Shown in pieces: positions 11,533-22,884 of a DNA stretch of 64,000 nt. Under the pieces are notes generated by a model that was not told where the DNA came from, made no database searches, and saw nothing but the letters and a program-made list of their open reading frames with translations. Location of the stretch: NCBI GenBank assembly GCA_037102815.1, contig BTPP01000001.1, positions 4,489,001 through 4,553,000 of the forward strand. The letters run 5' to 3'. The stretch is from Neurospora intermedia (taxonomy: Eukaryota; Ascomycota; Sordariomycetes; Sordariales; Sordariaceae). The translations under genes and the position numbers were made by a program. Every line of letters begins with the position of its first letter. Position 1 is the first letter of the stretch.

Positions 11533-13125
11533 ATGACGGAGGCTTCCATTCAAGTTCATGTCCTGGCCATGCTCGTCTGGCTCATCCCGGCCATCGTCAC
11601 CGTTGCCGCTTATGAGAACTTCCAAGCCGTAGAAACAGGCGTCCTGCTGTCTCCGCGATACTTCCAGGAATACGCTGCTTCGAACGCCAGTCCGCTGGAG
11701 AAGCGACAGGGCCAGCTGCAATGTCCTAATGACCAACACTCGTGTATGAGCTACCCATGGTAGATCTTATATGGCTGCAATGGCTGACGAGGTGATGTTG
11801 TATCATGTTTAGGCCTCGAAATCGGAAACGACGGTGGTAGCTTTTGCTGTGGGAACGACCAGTTGTATGTGGTTCTTGCTCCTACTTTGCCATGAACTGG
11901 CTGCATACATTGGCTGTTGATTTTGTTGCTCCAATGCCTCCCGCCCATTTTCTTTGATCCCCCATCTGATGATGCCGATGCTAATCAACCAATCCTCAAT
12001 AGTTGTCAGGCCAATTCGACTGCTTTGACTAAGGCAGCATGTTGCGCCATCGGTTCCAACTGCGGTTCTCCCTGCACGTCAGACATGACGTTATGCGCCG
12101 CCACAAGAACCATAACAACAGGCGATAACCCATCGGTGACCCTCCTGTCAGCTTGTTGCGCGCGGCAATGCAGCGTTTCCTTCTACCTCTGCCCGAAATC
12201 CCTCGGGGGTAGCTGCTGCCCATATGGCCAGGCTTGCGCCGAAGGCGGCAAGTGTATCGCGACCATCACGCCCTCGTCCTCCATCAGCACTCTAGTCCCT
12301 CTGGTCCCTCCAGGCTGCACGACCAGCCAGACCTCCTGCGACGCCAGCATAGGCGGAGGGTGCTGTGATCTTACTCAGAGCTGCACCCAAATTACCGGCA
12401 AAGCATTTTGCGCCGAACGCACTGCTTTTCCGACCATCAGCAGCATTGCCGAGTTCCACCCTGATCACGATCTGAGCGCGGGGGCCAAAGCCGGTATTGC
12501 CATTGGTGTGGTGGTCGGCTTTGGCTTGCTTATCGGCGTCTTGACATGGTGGTGTCTGCGATCCCGTAGGCGCAGAAGGGCAAGTGAAGCGGGCGGCACG
12601 GTCCCTAGTTTCTCGCCGCGCTCAGGACCCAGTAGAATCATCGGCGCCATCATCGGTGGAGGGGGGAGAGAACAGCAACCCATGTCGGAAGTCACGTCCG
12701 ATGTCCAGTCCCGGTCTGGCGGGACACAAGACTATTTCGGCCCCGAGGCGGCGGTCGGGCCTTACTCTGATTCTAGGTTGCCATCGACGGGTACTACGCC
12801 TGGTATAGACAGGGACAGGGGCGTTCCGCTCCAGCCCCATGGTCCGGGTGATATTGCCGTGCCAGTCGAAATTGACTCGAGGATGATGACTGAGCAAGCA
12901 AATCAAGGGATTGGGGCCACAGCGTCACCGACGACGCATCAAGCCTCGGAGACTGGACGGCCCGCAGGTAACCAAGAAGAAGGTGGAGACCGGTATGAGC
13001 TGTACGGATCTGAGCCGTTGAATATGGAAGGAGGATCGGTATCACCGCTGTATACGCCCTCGCCGCATACGCAAACCGTGCGGACGCCGTCCCAGGAGGC
13101 GCCGAAGCCGGTGAAGTTGCTTTGA
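11533..13125 (+). CDS. Cysteine-rich single-pass membrane protein
   Basis: Exons 11533-11743, 11813-11864 and 12003-13125 give 461 aa; the 52-nt middle exon is set by phase (T|GC, TT|T) and by continuity of the cysteine pattern. Residues 1-26 are a signal peptide (MLVWLIPAIVTVAA). The ectodomain, about 35-235, has repeated cysteine pairs (SFCCGN, AACCAIG, SACCARQC, GSCCPYGQAC, GGCCDLTQSC) spaced like disulphide-rich fungal surface modules. A transmembrane helix lies at about 249-273 (AGIAIGVVVGFGLLIGVL) followed by CLRSRRRRR, so the 190-residue Pro/Ser/Gly-rich tail is cytoplasmic. A KR site (LEKRQG, about 55-60) could be a Kex2 cut. Looks like a wall-sensor or receptor type protein; no function is established. 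Confidence 0.86.
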
Positions 13126-13647
13126 ATTGCTTTTTGGCTTGGAAGAGTGTTGGCGAGTAGCAAATGGGGTTGAGTGAGTTAGAGAACTATTAACATGAAA
13201 AATCTATGATTGATGACAAATTCGAGACCACTTATATGCATCCTAGGTTTTGCGGGGAGGCGGTGATTGATGCGAAAAAGGGTTGCCTTTGCAATTCATC
13301 ACCAGGAACCTTTCAGTCAGTCGAGGGAAGAAGTAGAAGAAAAAAAAAAACAAGGGTTTCAAATTCGCTATGCTTGATGGCTTACTTGCTTTCCGGCGTT
13401 TCATTGATATGACCCAAACGAGATATCCCCAAAAACACCACCAGAAATATTCCAGAACATATGCCATGTGGTTGAGCACCATGTCGTCCTTGACTGATCC
13501 ATACCAGACCAAATCGCTCGTTGGACGATATGACCAGAGAGGAGAATTCTTACCCATACAGTCAATCCTCATGGGCATCCAAACAAGAAATTGGCAAACA
13601 AAAACATGAAAAGGGTGCGTATGACAAAGACAAAAGAACCACCACAT
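13126..13647. other. Convergent 3' intergenic region before al-3
   Basis: About 520 bp of shared 3' flank with an A10 run near 13339. No further gene seen; the 60-160-residue open frames here and over al-3 are shadows or chance. Confidence 0.5.
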
Positions 13648-14925
13648 TCACTCCTTCTTCCCATTCTTCTGCGCCACATTCTCCTCCTGATGAAGCATGA
13701 TGCGATCCAAAATCTTATGAATCCCCCCGCTTTTCCCCCTCCCATCATCGATGTCCTCCGTCATCTGCCTCGCCCTATCCACCAGCACCTTGATGACCTT
13801 GCGCGTGTACTCAAAGCTGCCTGTGCTCTCCATATACGCCACCGCGTACCTTTTCACCTCCTCATCCCCCGTCTTCTGCTTCAAGATGTTGAGCAGCTGC
13901 ATGTTGCTCGGGTTCGACCGGATGCTGTGGATCACGGGGAAACTGAACTTGCCCTCCGTCAGGTCCTCGCACATGCCCTTGTTGGCCGTGTACTCGCGGT
14001 TCCACAGATTATGATAATCGTCGGCGATCTGGAAGATCAGTCCGATGATGTTGACGAGCGGGACGCAGTCTATTGGTGACCGCGACTCGGCCTGCATCAG
14101 CTTGATTCCCAAGCGGAACAGACCGCCTGTCTTGTTGGATACCATCTCTAGGTAGTCGTCCTCGGTCGGGCAGGTGAGCGTGTCACGCCAAAAGAGGTCC
14201 ATTCCCTGGCCCCGGTGCAGGTTGAGCAGTTCTTCCGAGAAAATGCTGACGGCTTTGGGGTTCTTGAGCTTTTGCAATTCTTGCAGCGCGTAGAAATACA
14301 CGTAGTTGGACGTGTTGATGGTCTGCGGGATGCCGAAGATGGAGTGGGCGACAGGGAAGCCGCGGCGCAGGACGCTGTTGTCTTCCACGTCGTCGACAAG
14401 CAAGGAGGCTGTGTGGAGCATGCCGATGACTTTGGTGATCACCTCGAGGCTTTCGGACGGCACATCAAGCCAGGCGTTGAAGGCCTTGACCATCTGCGAT
14501 CGGATGTCCTTGCCCGGGTGCCCGTTGAGATAGTCGTAAGGACCCGTCAGAACCTTCTCCTTCTCTTCGGACCAGGTGCGCCGCGAGGGGCTGAAGAAGT
14601 CTTCGGTCGCAAATCGGTCGGGGTTCGGGGGAGGCTGGGGCGGCTGGGGCGCCATTGTGTATGGCGAGAAGGAAGTTGGGAGCATGCTGGGGAGACTGAT
14701 TTGGGCGACCGAGGCCTTGCGTTTACGGGTTTGCGCCTGCTGTGTTGCAGCTAGACCGGCAGGAGAGATGCGATTAGAAGGTATGGCAACGGAATTCGAA
14801 GAGGTCCTTGGAGGGATGATGGCGGATGGGAACTTGGTGTTGATGTTGAAGGGAGCAATGAAGTCGTCGTTGTTGGAGAGAAGGGAAAGCGGGGCGGGAC
14901 CAGGTGAGGAGGAAGTCACGGCCAT
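13648..14925 (-). CDS. al-3: Geranylgeranyl diphosphate synthase, albino-3
   Basis: An intronless 425-residue enzyme that adds isopentenyl diphosphate to farnesyl diphosphate to make the C20 precursor of carotenoids and prenyl groups. Visible family features: a 100-residue Ser/Pro-rich N-terminal extension, the first Asp-rich motif DDVED (about 178-182) within [19 protein letters not shown], the second DDYHN (about 302-306), [11 protein letters not shown], and a Lys-rich end. I recognise it as the al-3 product of Neurospora, whose length is close to this. Translation is placed at 14925 (CACCATGGCC, excellent context) and not the in-frame ATG at 14940 (GAAATGGAAC). al-3 is known to be blue-light induced through the White Collar complex; see the candidate element upstream. 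Confidence 0.97.
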   Translation of the reverse strand: MAVTSSSPGPAPLSLLSNNDDFIAPFNINTKFPSAIIPPRTSSNSVAIPSNRISPAGLAATQQAQTRKRKASVAQISLPSMLPTSFSPYTMAPQPPQPPPNPDRFATEDFFSPSRRTWSEEKEKVLTGPYDYLNGHPGKDIRSQMVKAFNAWLDVPSESLEVITKVIGMLHTASLLVDDVEDNSVLRRGFPVAHSIFGIPQTINTSNYVYFYALQELQKLKNPKAVSIFSEELLNLHRGQGMDLFWRDTLTCPTEDDYLEMVSNKTGGLFRLGIKLMQAESRSPIDCVPLVNIIGLIFQIADDYHNLWNREYTANKGMCEDLTEGKFSFPVIHSIRSNPSNMQLLNILKQKTGDEEVKRYAVAYMESTGSFEYTRKVIKVLVDRARQMTEDIDDGRGKSGGIHKILDRIMLHQEENVAQKNGKKE

Positions 14926-15361
14926 GGTGACGTGTTCCATTTCCTTTTTTTATGTTTTATTATTGGAAAACCCGTCGGTACTGTAGAGGATGCTAACCCC
15001 GTGCGTCGTCTGGTCTGATCCAAAGTGGCCGGCGCTCTGGCTGGCTTCTTATAATTACTTGACGTGCTGTGTGACAACCGGAGGCAAGCTTCACGGTCTC
15101 GGGGGCAACGTTCGATACCCGCACGCTATGACGATAATACCGCTTGACAGGTCGTGTGCCAATCGACAGCAATCGGCCTCACTTTGCTACGAGAAGGGGG
15201 ATTTGCCCTGCTTTGCTTGCTAAGTGAACGAAGGCCAAGAGATCTATCTGTATCTGGGGTCAGCAAAGAATCACGCCGAAAAGAAGGCCTCTTTCTGCTC
15301 GGCTCCAGCAAGACTCGAGATTGCATCCCCCGATCTTGTCACATGCCAGCCATCGTCACTG

Positions 15362-15378
15362 GATCCTCGGAAGCGATC
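15362..15378. promoter_or_regulatory. Candidate White Collar light-response element upstream of al-3
   Basis: GATCC at 15362-15366 and CGATC at 15374-15378 are separated by 7 bp. Together they fit the two-box GATNC...CGATN light-response element reported for White Collar complex targets in Neurospora. The site is about 440 bp upstream of the al-3 start. Other GATC words flank it (15332-15335, 15408-15411). A second close pair, GATCG at 15631 and CGATC at 15642, lies about 700 bp upstream. Assignment is by pattern and neighbour only. Confidence 0.4.
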
Positions 15379-16590
15379 AGGAAGGGAAACTAGGGGCGGA
15401 CAAATCGGATCCAAGCTCGCTGTAGCTCGTTCCTCAGATCTGACCTGCCTGTCCTTTCCTTTCCCCTGGCAGTGGATGCAAGGTGATTGCAAGTGCGGAG
15501 CCTTTTTGGGCGGCCGACGGAGGATATGTTTGTATGAATGAAACCCCGACGACACCTGAAAAATAGCGTGGTGGGGTTTCAGATGCGGGGCGGGAGCTCT
15601 CACAGGGGACAGAAGAGCTTCACAACTGAAGATCGAACGGGCGATCCCGTCTCGCGCGCTCTTTGTCGGGAGCTCCCTGCTGAAACCGGCATCGTCTAGG
15701 GATGAAAACTGGGGAGGGTTTCTCACCTTGTAGTTTGTGGAAAAGCGTGCAAATTTCTGCTGTAATGTTGTCTCTTCTTGTCAATGCTTCAGACCGACAT
15801 GAACAAACAGAGAACAACCAAGGATTGACGCGTTGTTGCTGGTAAGGGGCTCGTCAAAAATGGGTAGGTAACTGCAGTGGTAAGAGATGGCGAACGAGAT
15901 CGGCTGTTTGTGGACCTTGCGCAAATTAGGGGTATTCCAGAAAAGCGGTCGAACGTGCAAGTTCAGTCCACTTCATCCATGCATATTGGGGATTCAAGAC
16001 GGACGGTTTAGGAAAGGGGACGTCTGGACACCTTATATAGCACTCGATGGCAACGGACTCAAGCACACACGCGGCGACTTTGTGCACGTCTGTCGGCGAT
16101 GCAAGCCTTGACACAGGAAAGCGCCGAGTGCATAATGTGAAGATCATGGAGAAAGCCCCAGCTGCATGGGAAAGGCGACATTCACGTGAAGATGGAGTAC
16201 TGTGTAAAGGGCGCGATATCACCGTGATGACTTTGGTCTATGCCAGATATGCGAACCACGAGATGAGACATGGGCGGAGAAAGATTCCGAGCACATTTGA
16301 GAATGGTACTGCGCGGAGTTGCAAGGCATGAAACGACCACTTCATTACTCCGCGCTGAACCATGATCCAAGATGGATCCGCAGATCGATCCCATCACACA
16401 CTCCTCGTCCTCCCACGTACACTTGTGAGGCCGAAACATACATGCGTTTATCGACCATTTCGAGGCGTTGGTGGTTGAGTTGTTTTGTTGTCTGGATGCC
16501 GTGTCGGAGGCCTGTCCACCCGGGCTCTCTGGACGGTCCACCTCCTCCAACTTATGCAAGGCGGGTGCGCGGCCGGGGGTGCCTGCTCTG

Positions 16591-16615
16591 CCCTGCCCTG
16601 CCCTGCCCTGCCCTG
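16591..16615 (-). repeat. (CCCTG)5 array; G-quadruplex motif on the minus strand
   Basis: Five perfect CCCTG units. The complementary strand reads (CAGGG)5, that is five GGG tracts separated by two-base CA loops, which satisfies the usual G-quadruplex folding rule. Confidence 0.85.
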
Positions 16616-17886
16616 TGCAGCTGAGGCCTCGTTGCCGCCGTAGTCCCAGATTGTCCAGCGGGAAGCCCGAGGAAACATGCAGCGTGCAGGGCCCCGGGCC
16701 TCACACAACAACACAAAAGTCAACAACCCCACCACCTCTGCCCATCTGGCTGCCCACGTCCATTGTTCCTGTCACCCCGTGACGCGTGTACGCCTGTAAC
16801 TGTTGTTTCGCACCCGACAAGGTGTGCGCGCCGTGGTGTCAACTCCGTTCCGGTTGCTGTGGCATTCGGCTTCGGGCAGCTCTGGCGGCCTGGGTGGGCA
16901 GCAGCAAGGGACAGCTTCTTTGTCCAGTTGGTCGGGTTGTTGCAACTTGAAAGAATACCTACTTAGTTTTTTTTTTTTTTCTTGTCGTTGAGCCCAGTCC
17001 CTTGGGCTGCGAGAGACAAGACGGTTCAACGCGCATGGTCAGATGGGATAACCTGGGAGGCCTAACCTTTTACCTCCCTTCTGTGTTCTGACCTTCTTCC
17101 CTCTTTTTTTTTTTTTTTTGGTTTACATATTTGTTTATTTTTCTCTTCGTTTCTCTCCATCTTCTGCAACTCTCCAGCCCGTACGCCTAGCGGCCCCCTA
17201 AAGCAACCTGAGGTCAGGTAGCGCACGGCTCCTCCCTCCAAATCCCTGGACCGTCGTGGCAGCGGCGCCATCACGCTCGTACAAACGAACCAATTCGCAT
17301 CTTGCGGTCAACATCGCCGGATCCACTTCCGCTTCAGGTCCTCGTTCTCAGGTCCAGTCCCAGTCCCAGTCGTCTGGTGACCCCCTGTCTGCGCGCACAC
17401 GCGTGGATGTCAGAGTGCCATTTGACTTCCAGTTTTGCATCAGAGCATCCCGTCCGATCCTCTAGCCCTTGCGCCAACTGAACCCCTTCTGCGGCGGCGC
17501 ATTTGAGGGGACATCCACGTCCATCTTGCTCTTAAATTCTACCATTGTTTTTCTGAATAGCATATCTCTCTCTCGACTTCGACTTATTTCGTATCTCAAC
17601 ATACCTACCTATTTGTCTACCATAACACTAGACACCAAACCGGGAACGACCAGCGCCAAGAGCCCTTTCCCCTGCCATCACTTCTCTTCTGCCCTGAAGA
17701 TCTTCAGCGCAGGGGTTGCCCGTCGCAAAATTACATCATAGGCGATTGGGCGCTGCCCATCTTATTCCTTTCCAAGTATCATCGTCGTCAATCCATCGGA
17801 CATTTTCAGCAACCCGTCTCCGAATCCAAAACCCAACCACAAACACAACAGACTCCGAATCACAACATATACAGATCAGGTCAACT

Positions 17887-18825
17887 ATGGAGTCCCTGCT
17901 ATCGCTCGCTTTCGACAACCTCTCGGCCTTTGAGCCGGCAAAGATCAAGAAGGGTCTAAAACAGGTCGAGGGCTTGCTCGCCCAGATATGCTTATCGGGC
18001 CCGGCCAAGAGGGAACTAGATGCGGCTGCGGCCGGGGAACAACCACAACTACAGCGCAAGGGCCTAGGCGACCTTGCTGGCGACCCAGCGTTTCGCGAGT
18101 TCTTCAAGTTGCAGGAGGGTTTCGAATGGAACGTCGCCCAGCGGCTGCTCACAACGCTCGACTTTCTGGTGGCCCGAGGCGGCGACGGGCAGTATGACTT
18201 GCTTATCCTCAATGCTCTGGACCTGATCCAGGGTGTTCTCCTTCTACATCCACCAAGCAAGGTGCTCTTTTCGAGGGCTGCGCACATGAACGTAAGTTGA
18301 CGAGCAACAAACACACAAAGAAGGCCATCCATGAACTTTGCTAAACCTATCTTCCCCAAAATCTAGCTCCTTCTCGACCTAATAGAACCCGTCAACACCC
18401 CCGCCATCCAATGCGCAACCATCATCACCCTTGTCGTCGCCCTCCTCGACTCACCCGCCAACGTGCGTGTCTTTGAGCGTCTTGACGGTCTCCTGACCGT
18501 TGCGTCCCTTTTCAAGAGCAGAGAAACCGGCCGCGAAGTCAAGTTCCGCTTGACCGAGTTCCTATATTTCTACCTTACTCCCGAAGCTCCCTCTGCATCA
18601 ATGGCGTCTTCACCAGTATTATCATCAACACCCACATCACCGACAAGGGACAGGGCTGGTAGCGATACAGCTAGTCAGCAAGGCAGAGGGAGCAAGGCCA
18701 ACGGAGGCGTCACGTTGTCGGTAGATGTCAAGAAGAGAAAGCTTGATCAACATCTCCCCGGGGTGGTTGATGCCTTGCTGAGGGACTTGGATCGGTATAA
18801 GCCGTTTGGGGGTGTGTTGAGCTGA
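17887..18825 (+). CDS. cdc14: Cdc14 (SIN component; Sid1 kinase partner), septation protein
   Basis: Exons 17887-18291 and 18367-18825 join in phase 0 over a 75-nt intron (GTAAGT ... ATCTAG), giving 287 aa. The sequence is a helical repeat protein matching the fission-yeast-type Cdc14 family, not the Cdc14 phosphatase (no CX5R site). Landmarks: MESLLSLAFDNLSAFEPAKIKKGLKQ at the N-terminus, LLDLIEPVNTPAIQCATIITL just after the join, FKSRETGREVKFRLTEFLYFYL, a Ser/Thr/Pro insert (about 205-245), and DVKKRKLDQHLPGVVDALL near the end. In the family it binds the Sid1 kinase in the septation initiation network at spindle pole bodies. The start codon begins the conserved helix after a CT-rich leader. 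Confidence 0.88.
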
Positions 18826-19465
18826 GTGGTTGGTTGTTGTCGACCTTTCACGAGTCTTTTTTCCCGTTTCACTTTTTACTCTTCTTCATTTTCTTTTCTT
18901 CATTGGCTTGCCTTCTTATTATCGGTTTGGCTGGTAGAGCGTAGCGTTTGATACCTTGTGCGAAATGGATTTGGGAGACGATGGGGTTGTGCGATCTCAG
19001 GCTGTCTGGGAATTCAAGGAACGATTGGCTTAAATCTATCTTTCTTCGAGTTGATGGATGCTCTTGGTATTTCCTGGGATGATACCACTGGGCCAAAGAG
19101 GGAAAACACGGTTACATGTCAGGGCTTACTTACTATGCCTATATGATACCTTATTGTGTTGTACTAGTATGGTAATGTTTTTACATGTGGGTAGGGGCAA
19201 GGGCGGGTGTTCAAGGGACTTGGTGCCCAAGGGACTTGGTGCCTTGCGGAAAAGGGGCGGCTTTGTGAGGCAAAAGGCTGGTCACGATGAAGAACACACT
19301 GGGCATTTCTGGTAGAATACAATATACCCCTTCCGCATGCTCAAGCTGTTGTAACAAGCTATAGCGCAGTGAAGCAAAGGCCCATCATCTCAGGTCCATC
19401 AATCCAGTCGTTCCTATAGTCATACAACCAGCAGCCGCAAAGGGGACCCACCAAGACGACCACCA
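18826..19465. other. Convergent 3' intergenic region with a 16-bp tandem repeat
   Basis: About 640 bp. Contains two perfect head-to-tail copies of CAAGGGACTTGGTGCC (19212-19227 and 19228-19243). No gene seen. Confidence 0.6.
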
Positions 19466-21117
19466 CTAATTGGACGCCGCATTGACATTCTTCCTCTTCA
19501 CCATCCTCACCCACCTTCTCCTCCGCCAACTTCCCCTCCGGCCCATTCCCTCCTCCCCTTCCTCCCAACTGATCGTGGGTCCAATCTTGGGCGTATACCG
19601 ACTCTGATCTTGACTCCTGACCGGTGTCTCGTAATCCCCATCCCCCAACGCCGCCCCCAGGTCACCATTGTCACTGCCATTCACGCCATTCTCATGCTCA
19701 TTATAGATATCGTAAACCCACCTCTCCCCTTCCGTCTCGACCTCAACCCCAGTGATAATCCTTTCTTCCACCCACTCCCTGCTCCAGAGATCCAACGCCC
19801 ACTTCTTCCCGCTCCACTCCCACCCCTCAGGCGGCAACACATCCTCAAAGAAGCGCGTCCCCGTCGGCCGGTCGCCCGCAATCCGCGCCGCAGATAGGGG
19901 GTCGTACGGTGACGGGCTGAATAACCACGGCTCCCACTCGCCGCTGGTGTCACTGAGGCGCTGCAGCTCAAAGATCTCCACCTCGCGCGTCTCCGGTGCG
20001 TCGTCCAGGATGATATCCGAGCGGACCCAGGCGTCGAAGGCGCGTTCGGCTGCCAACGATGAATCAGAGCTGGGACCGGGCGGATGGTTTTGGATCTGTT
20101 CCAGTTTCCTATCGTTGTCGTGCACGGCCTGCGCCGTCGCGCTCGGTTCTTTTTCTCCTCCTAGATACTGCGCCTGCCACTCACCAATCAGTCGGGAAAC
20201 GGTGGGGTGGTTGGACGAGATGGCGAGCCAGCCGGCGACCAGACAAATGTAGCGCCAGGGAATCAGGTGGGCGGTGACGGTCATGAGGGCGCATGCGCCG
20301 CAGAGCAGAACGAAAATGGCGGACGACAAAGCCTCGTCCGAGAAGTTGGTTTTGGGGACCACCAAAGCAATGATCTTGTCGTGGGCGACGCTGTAGTCGT
20401 CCATAACGTTCTGCAAGTCGCCAAGGTTGCGGAAGAAGTCGCGCGACAGCTCCTTGGTCGGCTTGAACGTGCGCGCGGGTGCCAGGGGCGGGCCGCGAGG
20501 GGAGTAGCCCAGGTTGCGCACCGCGTGCGCTTCGGAGGAGGAGGCGGGGGCTGGGTGTCGTGCGATGAAGGAGGGGACGAAGATGCCGAATAAGGCGATG
20601 GCGAGCGGGAGAACGAAGATCAAGTAGGGGTCTAGACAGACAAAGGTGTAGACGGCTAGTAGGGACAAGGTGTGCGTGGGCCGTCGCCAGGAGAGCACGC
20701 GCAAGGCTTTGGCTTGGAATTTGAAGACGACCCCGATACGCGCGTTGAATCGTCGAAAGTTGTTGGACATGGCGCCTACCGTGAAGCCCGGCCGTTCGCC
20801 AAAGGCCGAGGGTTCGTTGGCCCCGCCGGGCTCGCCGCTGCCGTGAGGCTGGCCATCGTCTACGGGGATGACTTGGGCGAGGAGTCTGGTTTGTACTCAG
20901 ATTAGTAACCACAGTACTGGTAAAAGGTTGAGCTAGAGAGCAAGTACTTCTCCAGAAGCTTGTCTTGCAAGTTGGCTGCCTTGAGAATCCCCTGTCGCAA
21001 TGTCCGGGCCGTGGTGGTCGAGTCGGTGCCGGAGCCGGAGCCCTGTTGGCCATCATCCTCCTCCTGGATCGAGGCATCATCCCCCTGACCGAGAAAGGCA
21101 GCAGCTAAGTCGTCCAT
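19466..21117 (-). CDS. Pex24-family peroxisomal/ER membrane peroxin with dysferlin domain
   Basis: Minus-strand exons 21117-20948 and 20885-19466 give 529 aa across a 62-nt intron (donor GTACTT, branch TTACTAATC, acceptor ACCAG). The join yields LLEKLLAQVIPVDD, a continuation expected for this family. An acidic N-terminus is followed by hydrophobic segments at about 129-165 and 243-282 (reticulon-like membrane region). A dysferlin-type domain follows: DysFN around 358-407 (EIFELQR...GEWEPWLFS) and DysFC around 415-450 (KKWALDLWSREW ... ERWVYDI). Yarrowia Pex24 and yeast Pex28-32 shape peroxisome size and number from ER contact sites. The tail is basic (RRRRWVRMVKRK). Convergent with the Cdc14 gene. 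Confidence 0.88.
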
Positions 21118-22778
21118 GGCTAAATATCACAGCGGTTTTGGCTCGTTATGATTTCGAGAATCTCATTCTCATTTTTCTCCTCAACTGGCGGAAGCCAACG
21201 GCTCTCAAGTGTAAATGTTCCTTCCACCTTCGTCACTTCTTTAGTCGCTTGATTATATGCACCAGTCAGACTGGATTCGCTGCAGCTTGAGAGAAAGAAA
21301 GGGAAGTTAAGGGCTATGAAGGGGCTGTTCAAGAAGTGCGCAAGCGTAGGTTTGATGTATATGCTGCGATGATGATGATGACGGAATGCCGTGCGAGGTG
21401 AGTGAGGAGCTAGGTATGCATCCACCGGTATGCGAACTGCAGGGGTGATATCGCTGTTATCATCTGCTAACGCAGCCTCGTGTAGCAGGCGTCGCCAATT
21501 GGGCCATTATAGTACAATATCCCCACCAAACTGAGGCGCAAAGGCCAAGCATCCTGGATGTAATCAGAGCGTTTGTTAGTGCTTGCAGCAATCCTTAACA
21601 GTCCAGACTTGCGCTCGGGGACGTCCATCCATGGACAGAAGAACCTCTGAGCCATACATAAACGGGATCCAATCCTTTGGTCTGGCAGATGTTTTGACCA
21701 ATCTTGCAACCTACCCTATCTGGGGTGACGCTGCCTGTGGCAGACACGAGACGTCATTTTCATCCGTGGTCTCTGCCAAACCCTAGAAACTCAAGGTGAG
21801 ATATCATTTGTCGGCGGCGCAAGCTGTGGTCACCCAGGACGATGACACAGACTTCTCAACGGTATTTGACGACAGGATTGTAAGGCATTGCAGTGGGTGT
21901 GGGTGTGAGGTCGGGGACGGACCCTGCGAAGAATTAGTTTAAGCTTTCATCACTTCCGGTTCCTGGGAGCAACCCACCCCTTTGGAGCTCGATATGGAAA
22001 AGAAGAAGAAAACGTGATCACAGATTGATAAGTATTTGCCCCGCATCAAACAGCCTTTGAAACTTGAGACTTTTGCTGCGATCACATCTCGATCGTGCGG
22101 GCTTCAGCCAAGCCGGAAGGGCCCTCCGTTGTGGTCCTCGTTGGCATCAAGATCAAGGGGTTTGCTGTACAGATCAACCCTTGAAAGTTTGTTAGCGCGA
22201 GACTTGCAGCATCTTCGAACAAGGGAGAGAATATCTATATAGACTTTTGGCCCTCCCATTGGCCTAAACCACGCCAGAACATGCACCAAAAGTTGACACC
22301 GTTCACAGCGGGTGCTATTCAGGTCAGAAATACCACCTCACCAGCCTGAAAATGATGGAATAGCGCTCTTCAAGTACCGAGCTAACGAGTTTTCTAGGGG
22401 TGATGTGATGTGTACGGACGTCCATATCACATTCGCATATTTTTTTTCTACTCAAACCGTGCCAACATCTTGCCCGTTCTACACGCATCAATGGCATCGA
22501 CACGAGTCGTGAAAAAAGGCGTTTTGTGACCGTGAACGGCGATATCAAAAGAGGTTCGAGGAAAACAGAAATGAAACGGGGACAACCCTGCCGTTTCAAG
22601 CTACCAAACCCCATTCTGTCAAATCTAGATTCAATGTCTTACGTAGTTCGGCATTGACGTTCATCTGCCGGATGAGATTGAAAATTACTCGGACCTACAG
22701 CATGGTGAGGGGACCTTACATGTTATGTGTCCATGGCTTTTGAGGCACAAGTAGCCTTCAGTTTTTTCCTCCAGTCTA

Positions 22779-22823
22779 TTTTTTTAATTTTTTTTTAAAT
22801 TTTTTTTTTTAAATTTTTTTTTT
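22779..22823. repeat. AT-only homopolymer tract (T runs broken by AA/AAA)
   Basis: A 45-bp tract of pure T and A with T runs of 7-12 interrupted by AA or AAA. Low complexity. Confidence 0.8.
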
Positions 22824-22884
22824 CCTGCAAGGACAAATATACTACACGGTTGACGCAAGGGAGCAATGAGCACAAAAACCCTCA

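Larger units (their letters stand above)
14926..17886. promoter_or_regulatory. Divergent regulatory region between al-3 and the Cdc14-type septation gene
   Basis: About 3 kb. The al-3 side has a cluster of GATC words between 15331 and 15410 and a second pair at 15631-15646, detailed separately. The far side has a (CCCTG)5 array (16591-16615), T13-T16 runs near 16967 and 17105, and a CT-rich leader from about 17500 into the start at 17887. No coding gene is supported. Confidence 0.6.

Noticed and set aside
13591-14754. Plus-strand open frames of 80-180 codons
   Set aside because: Antisense shadows of the high-GC al-3 coding sequence.
20886-20917. A 32-nt intron in the peroxin gene
   Set aside because: Too short for normal fungal splicing; the 62-nt alternative has a branch site and gives the expected family sequence.
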